Below the pieces are notes generated by a model, which was given only the letters and a program-made list of their open reading frames with translations, was not told the DNA's origin and did no database searches. The position numbers and the translations under genes are program-made. From positions 1-5,875 of the forward strand of contig DNPO01000289.1 in assembly GCA_003501375.1 (NCBI GenBank): a stretch of 5,875 nucleotides of DNA, read 5' to 3'. Shown here in pieces: positions 5,866 through 5,875 of the stretch; position 1 is the first letter of the stretch; each line of letters begins with the position of its first letter. The stretch comes from Candidatus Sumerlaeota bacterium (GTDB lineage: Bacteria > Sumerlaeota > Sumerlaeia > UBA8349).

Positions 5866-5875
5866 TTAGCAGGCT
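5858..5875. terminator. 7-bp hairpin at the window end, possible terminator of the next gene
   Basis: AGCCTGC (5858-5864), loop TTTA, GCAGGCT (5869-5875) form a perfect hairpin ending at the last base of the window. Its left arm shares CCTGC with the nested repeat just upstream, so the two structures exclude each other. What follows is unseen, so a T-tract or further pairing cannot be judged. Confidence 0.4.

Overview
The window holds three protein genes and three short intergenic regions. The organism looks like a free-living Gram-negative bacterium with a moderate to high GC genome. A lipoprotein carbohydrate esterase, a hybrid histidine kinase and a long cobalamin-dependent ribonucleotide reductase together would suit the Planctomycetes-Verrucomicrobia-Lentisphaerae group. 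Several other phyla would also fit, so this placement is a weak inference.

Layout. (1) Positions 1-1109, + strand: the 3' part of a hybrid sensor histidine kinase, cut by the window edge just before the phospho-accepting His box. It has an ATPase domain and a C-terminal receiver domain. (2) 1110-1217: a gap between convergent genes with a strong two-tier hairpin that can serve as a terminator for both. (3) 1218-2219, - strand: a secreted, lipid-anchored SGNH/SASA-type carbohydrate acetylesterase. (4) 2220-2506: an intergenic region with a near-consensus sigma70-type promoter for the esterase, several small inverted repeats, and a 92-nt compound palindrome that looks like an extragenic or mobile repeat. 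(5) 2507-5626, - strand: nrdJ, a class II (adenosylcobalamin) ribonucleotide reductase with a TSCPD domain and a C-terminal cysteine-rich tail. (6) 5627-5875: the nrdJ leader, its near-consensus promoter (TTGACA, 17 nt, TATACA), and a hairpin-rich stretch at the window end.

Function. The three genes do not form an operon. Both - strand genes have their own promoters, and the kinase converges on the esterase. The reductase makes deoxyribonucleotides without needing oxygen. The esterase probably deacetylates glycans at the cell envelope. The kinase is a signal transducer whose input domain lies outside the window.

I found no CRISPR array, tRNA, rRNA, transposase, toxin-antitoxin pair or recognisable defence system. 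The coding content is ordinary. The most interesting material is non-coding: the slipped-arm palindrome at 2389-2480, the structured nrdJ leader, and the alternative hairpins at the right end. In coding sequence, the Asn at the usual catalytic Asp position of the esterase and the Glu-rich His box of the kinase deserve a look.
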